Assembly: GCA_947073495.1 (NCBI GenBank)
Contig: CAMTMX010000017.1
Coordinates: forward strand, 1 to 44,201
Origin: an uncultured Porphyromonadaceae bacterium
GTDB lineage: Bacteria > Bacteroidota > Bacteroidia > Bacteroidales > Muribaculaceae
DNA length: 44,201 bases
Direction of reading: 5' to 3'
In this document: positions 44,116 to 44,201 of the stretch, piece after piece
How the letters are laid out: the number at the start of each line of letters is the position of its first letter
Numbering within the stretch: position 1 is the stretch's first letter
Notes under the pieces: generated by a model
The model's database searches: none
What the model was told of the DNA's origin: nothing
The model's input: the letters and a program-made list of their open reading frames with translations, nothing else
Program-made: the position numbers and the translations under genes

Positions 44116-44201
44116 TTTCTCCTTAGAAACTGTTTAAAATTTATTTTGTCTTGTTATTGAGGTCTTTGCCGGCATCTTTATGATATTTATTCAGTCATTA
44201 T
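44116..44201 (+). other. Window end, no feature recognised
   Basis: An AT-rich stretch after menE. No hairpin with a T tract, promoter or start of a coding region can be supported in the bases available. Confidence 0.4.

Overview
This 44.2 kb window comes from a chromosome of an anaerobic Bacteroidota, most likely order Bacteroidales. A Muribaculaceae-type gut commensal would fit, but the family assignment is an inference. The evidence is TAnnTTTG-type -7 promoter elements, weak or absent Shine-Dalgarno sequences, a TonB-dependent receptor paired with a lipoprotein, a complex I lacking NuoE/F/G with fused NuoCD, a short ATP synthase epsilon subunit and a long subunit a, and a menaquinone pathway. 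No tRNA, rRNA, CRISPR array, IS element, integrase or clear pseudogene is visible.

Layout. (1) 1-8750 is an envelope block: a small outer-membrane barrel (minus strand), an ECF-type sigma factor, a single-pass membrane protein that may be its regulator, a Spy/CpxP-like periplasmic protein, and a 1922-residue alpha-2-macroglobulin-like protein. (2) 8817-10989 (minus strand) holds a two-gene unit, L-serine ammonia-lyase then ribonuclease Z. (3) 10990-14546 starts with a divergent intergenic region rich in ATGACA/TGTCAT inverted repeats, followed by a TonB-dependent receptor and a lipoprotein of unknown function. (4) 14660-32309 is one very long energy locus between a recognisable promoter and a strong terminator: nuoA-B-CD-H, then a complete F1Fo ATP synthase set atpD-C-B-E-F-H-A-G, then nuoI-J-K-L-M-N. 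(5) 32534-38371 holds glutamine-dependent NAD synthetase, TsaC/Sua5, a polyprenyl-phosphate sugar transferase and a CBS-containing ClC protein. (6) 38434-44115 holds fmt overlapping menD, then menB, menC and menE.

How the genes fit together. Complex I (quinone-reducing, ion-pumping), ATP synthase (which spends the gradient), four menaquinone genes (the quinone pool) and NAD synthetase lie within 30 kb. The most striking feature is the whole ATP synthase operon sitting between nuoH and nuoI, with no terminator or clear promoter at either junction, so the two machines may be expressed from one transcript. Complex I has no NADH-oxidising module here, so its electron donor is open. The c subunit has proton-type rather than sodium-type residues.

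Other points for follow-up are paired inverted repeats flanking a candidate sdaA promoter, a receptor gene with no usable ATG start, a MenE lacking the usual N-terminal region, a ClC with valine at the internal proton-glutamate position, and a sigma/membrane protein/Spy-like module resembling an envelope stress circuit. All family assignments come from reading motifs by eye; no database search was run.
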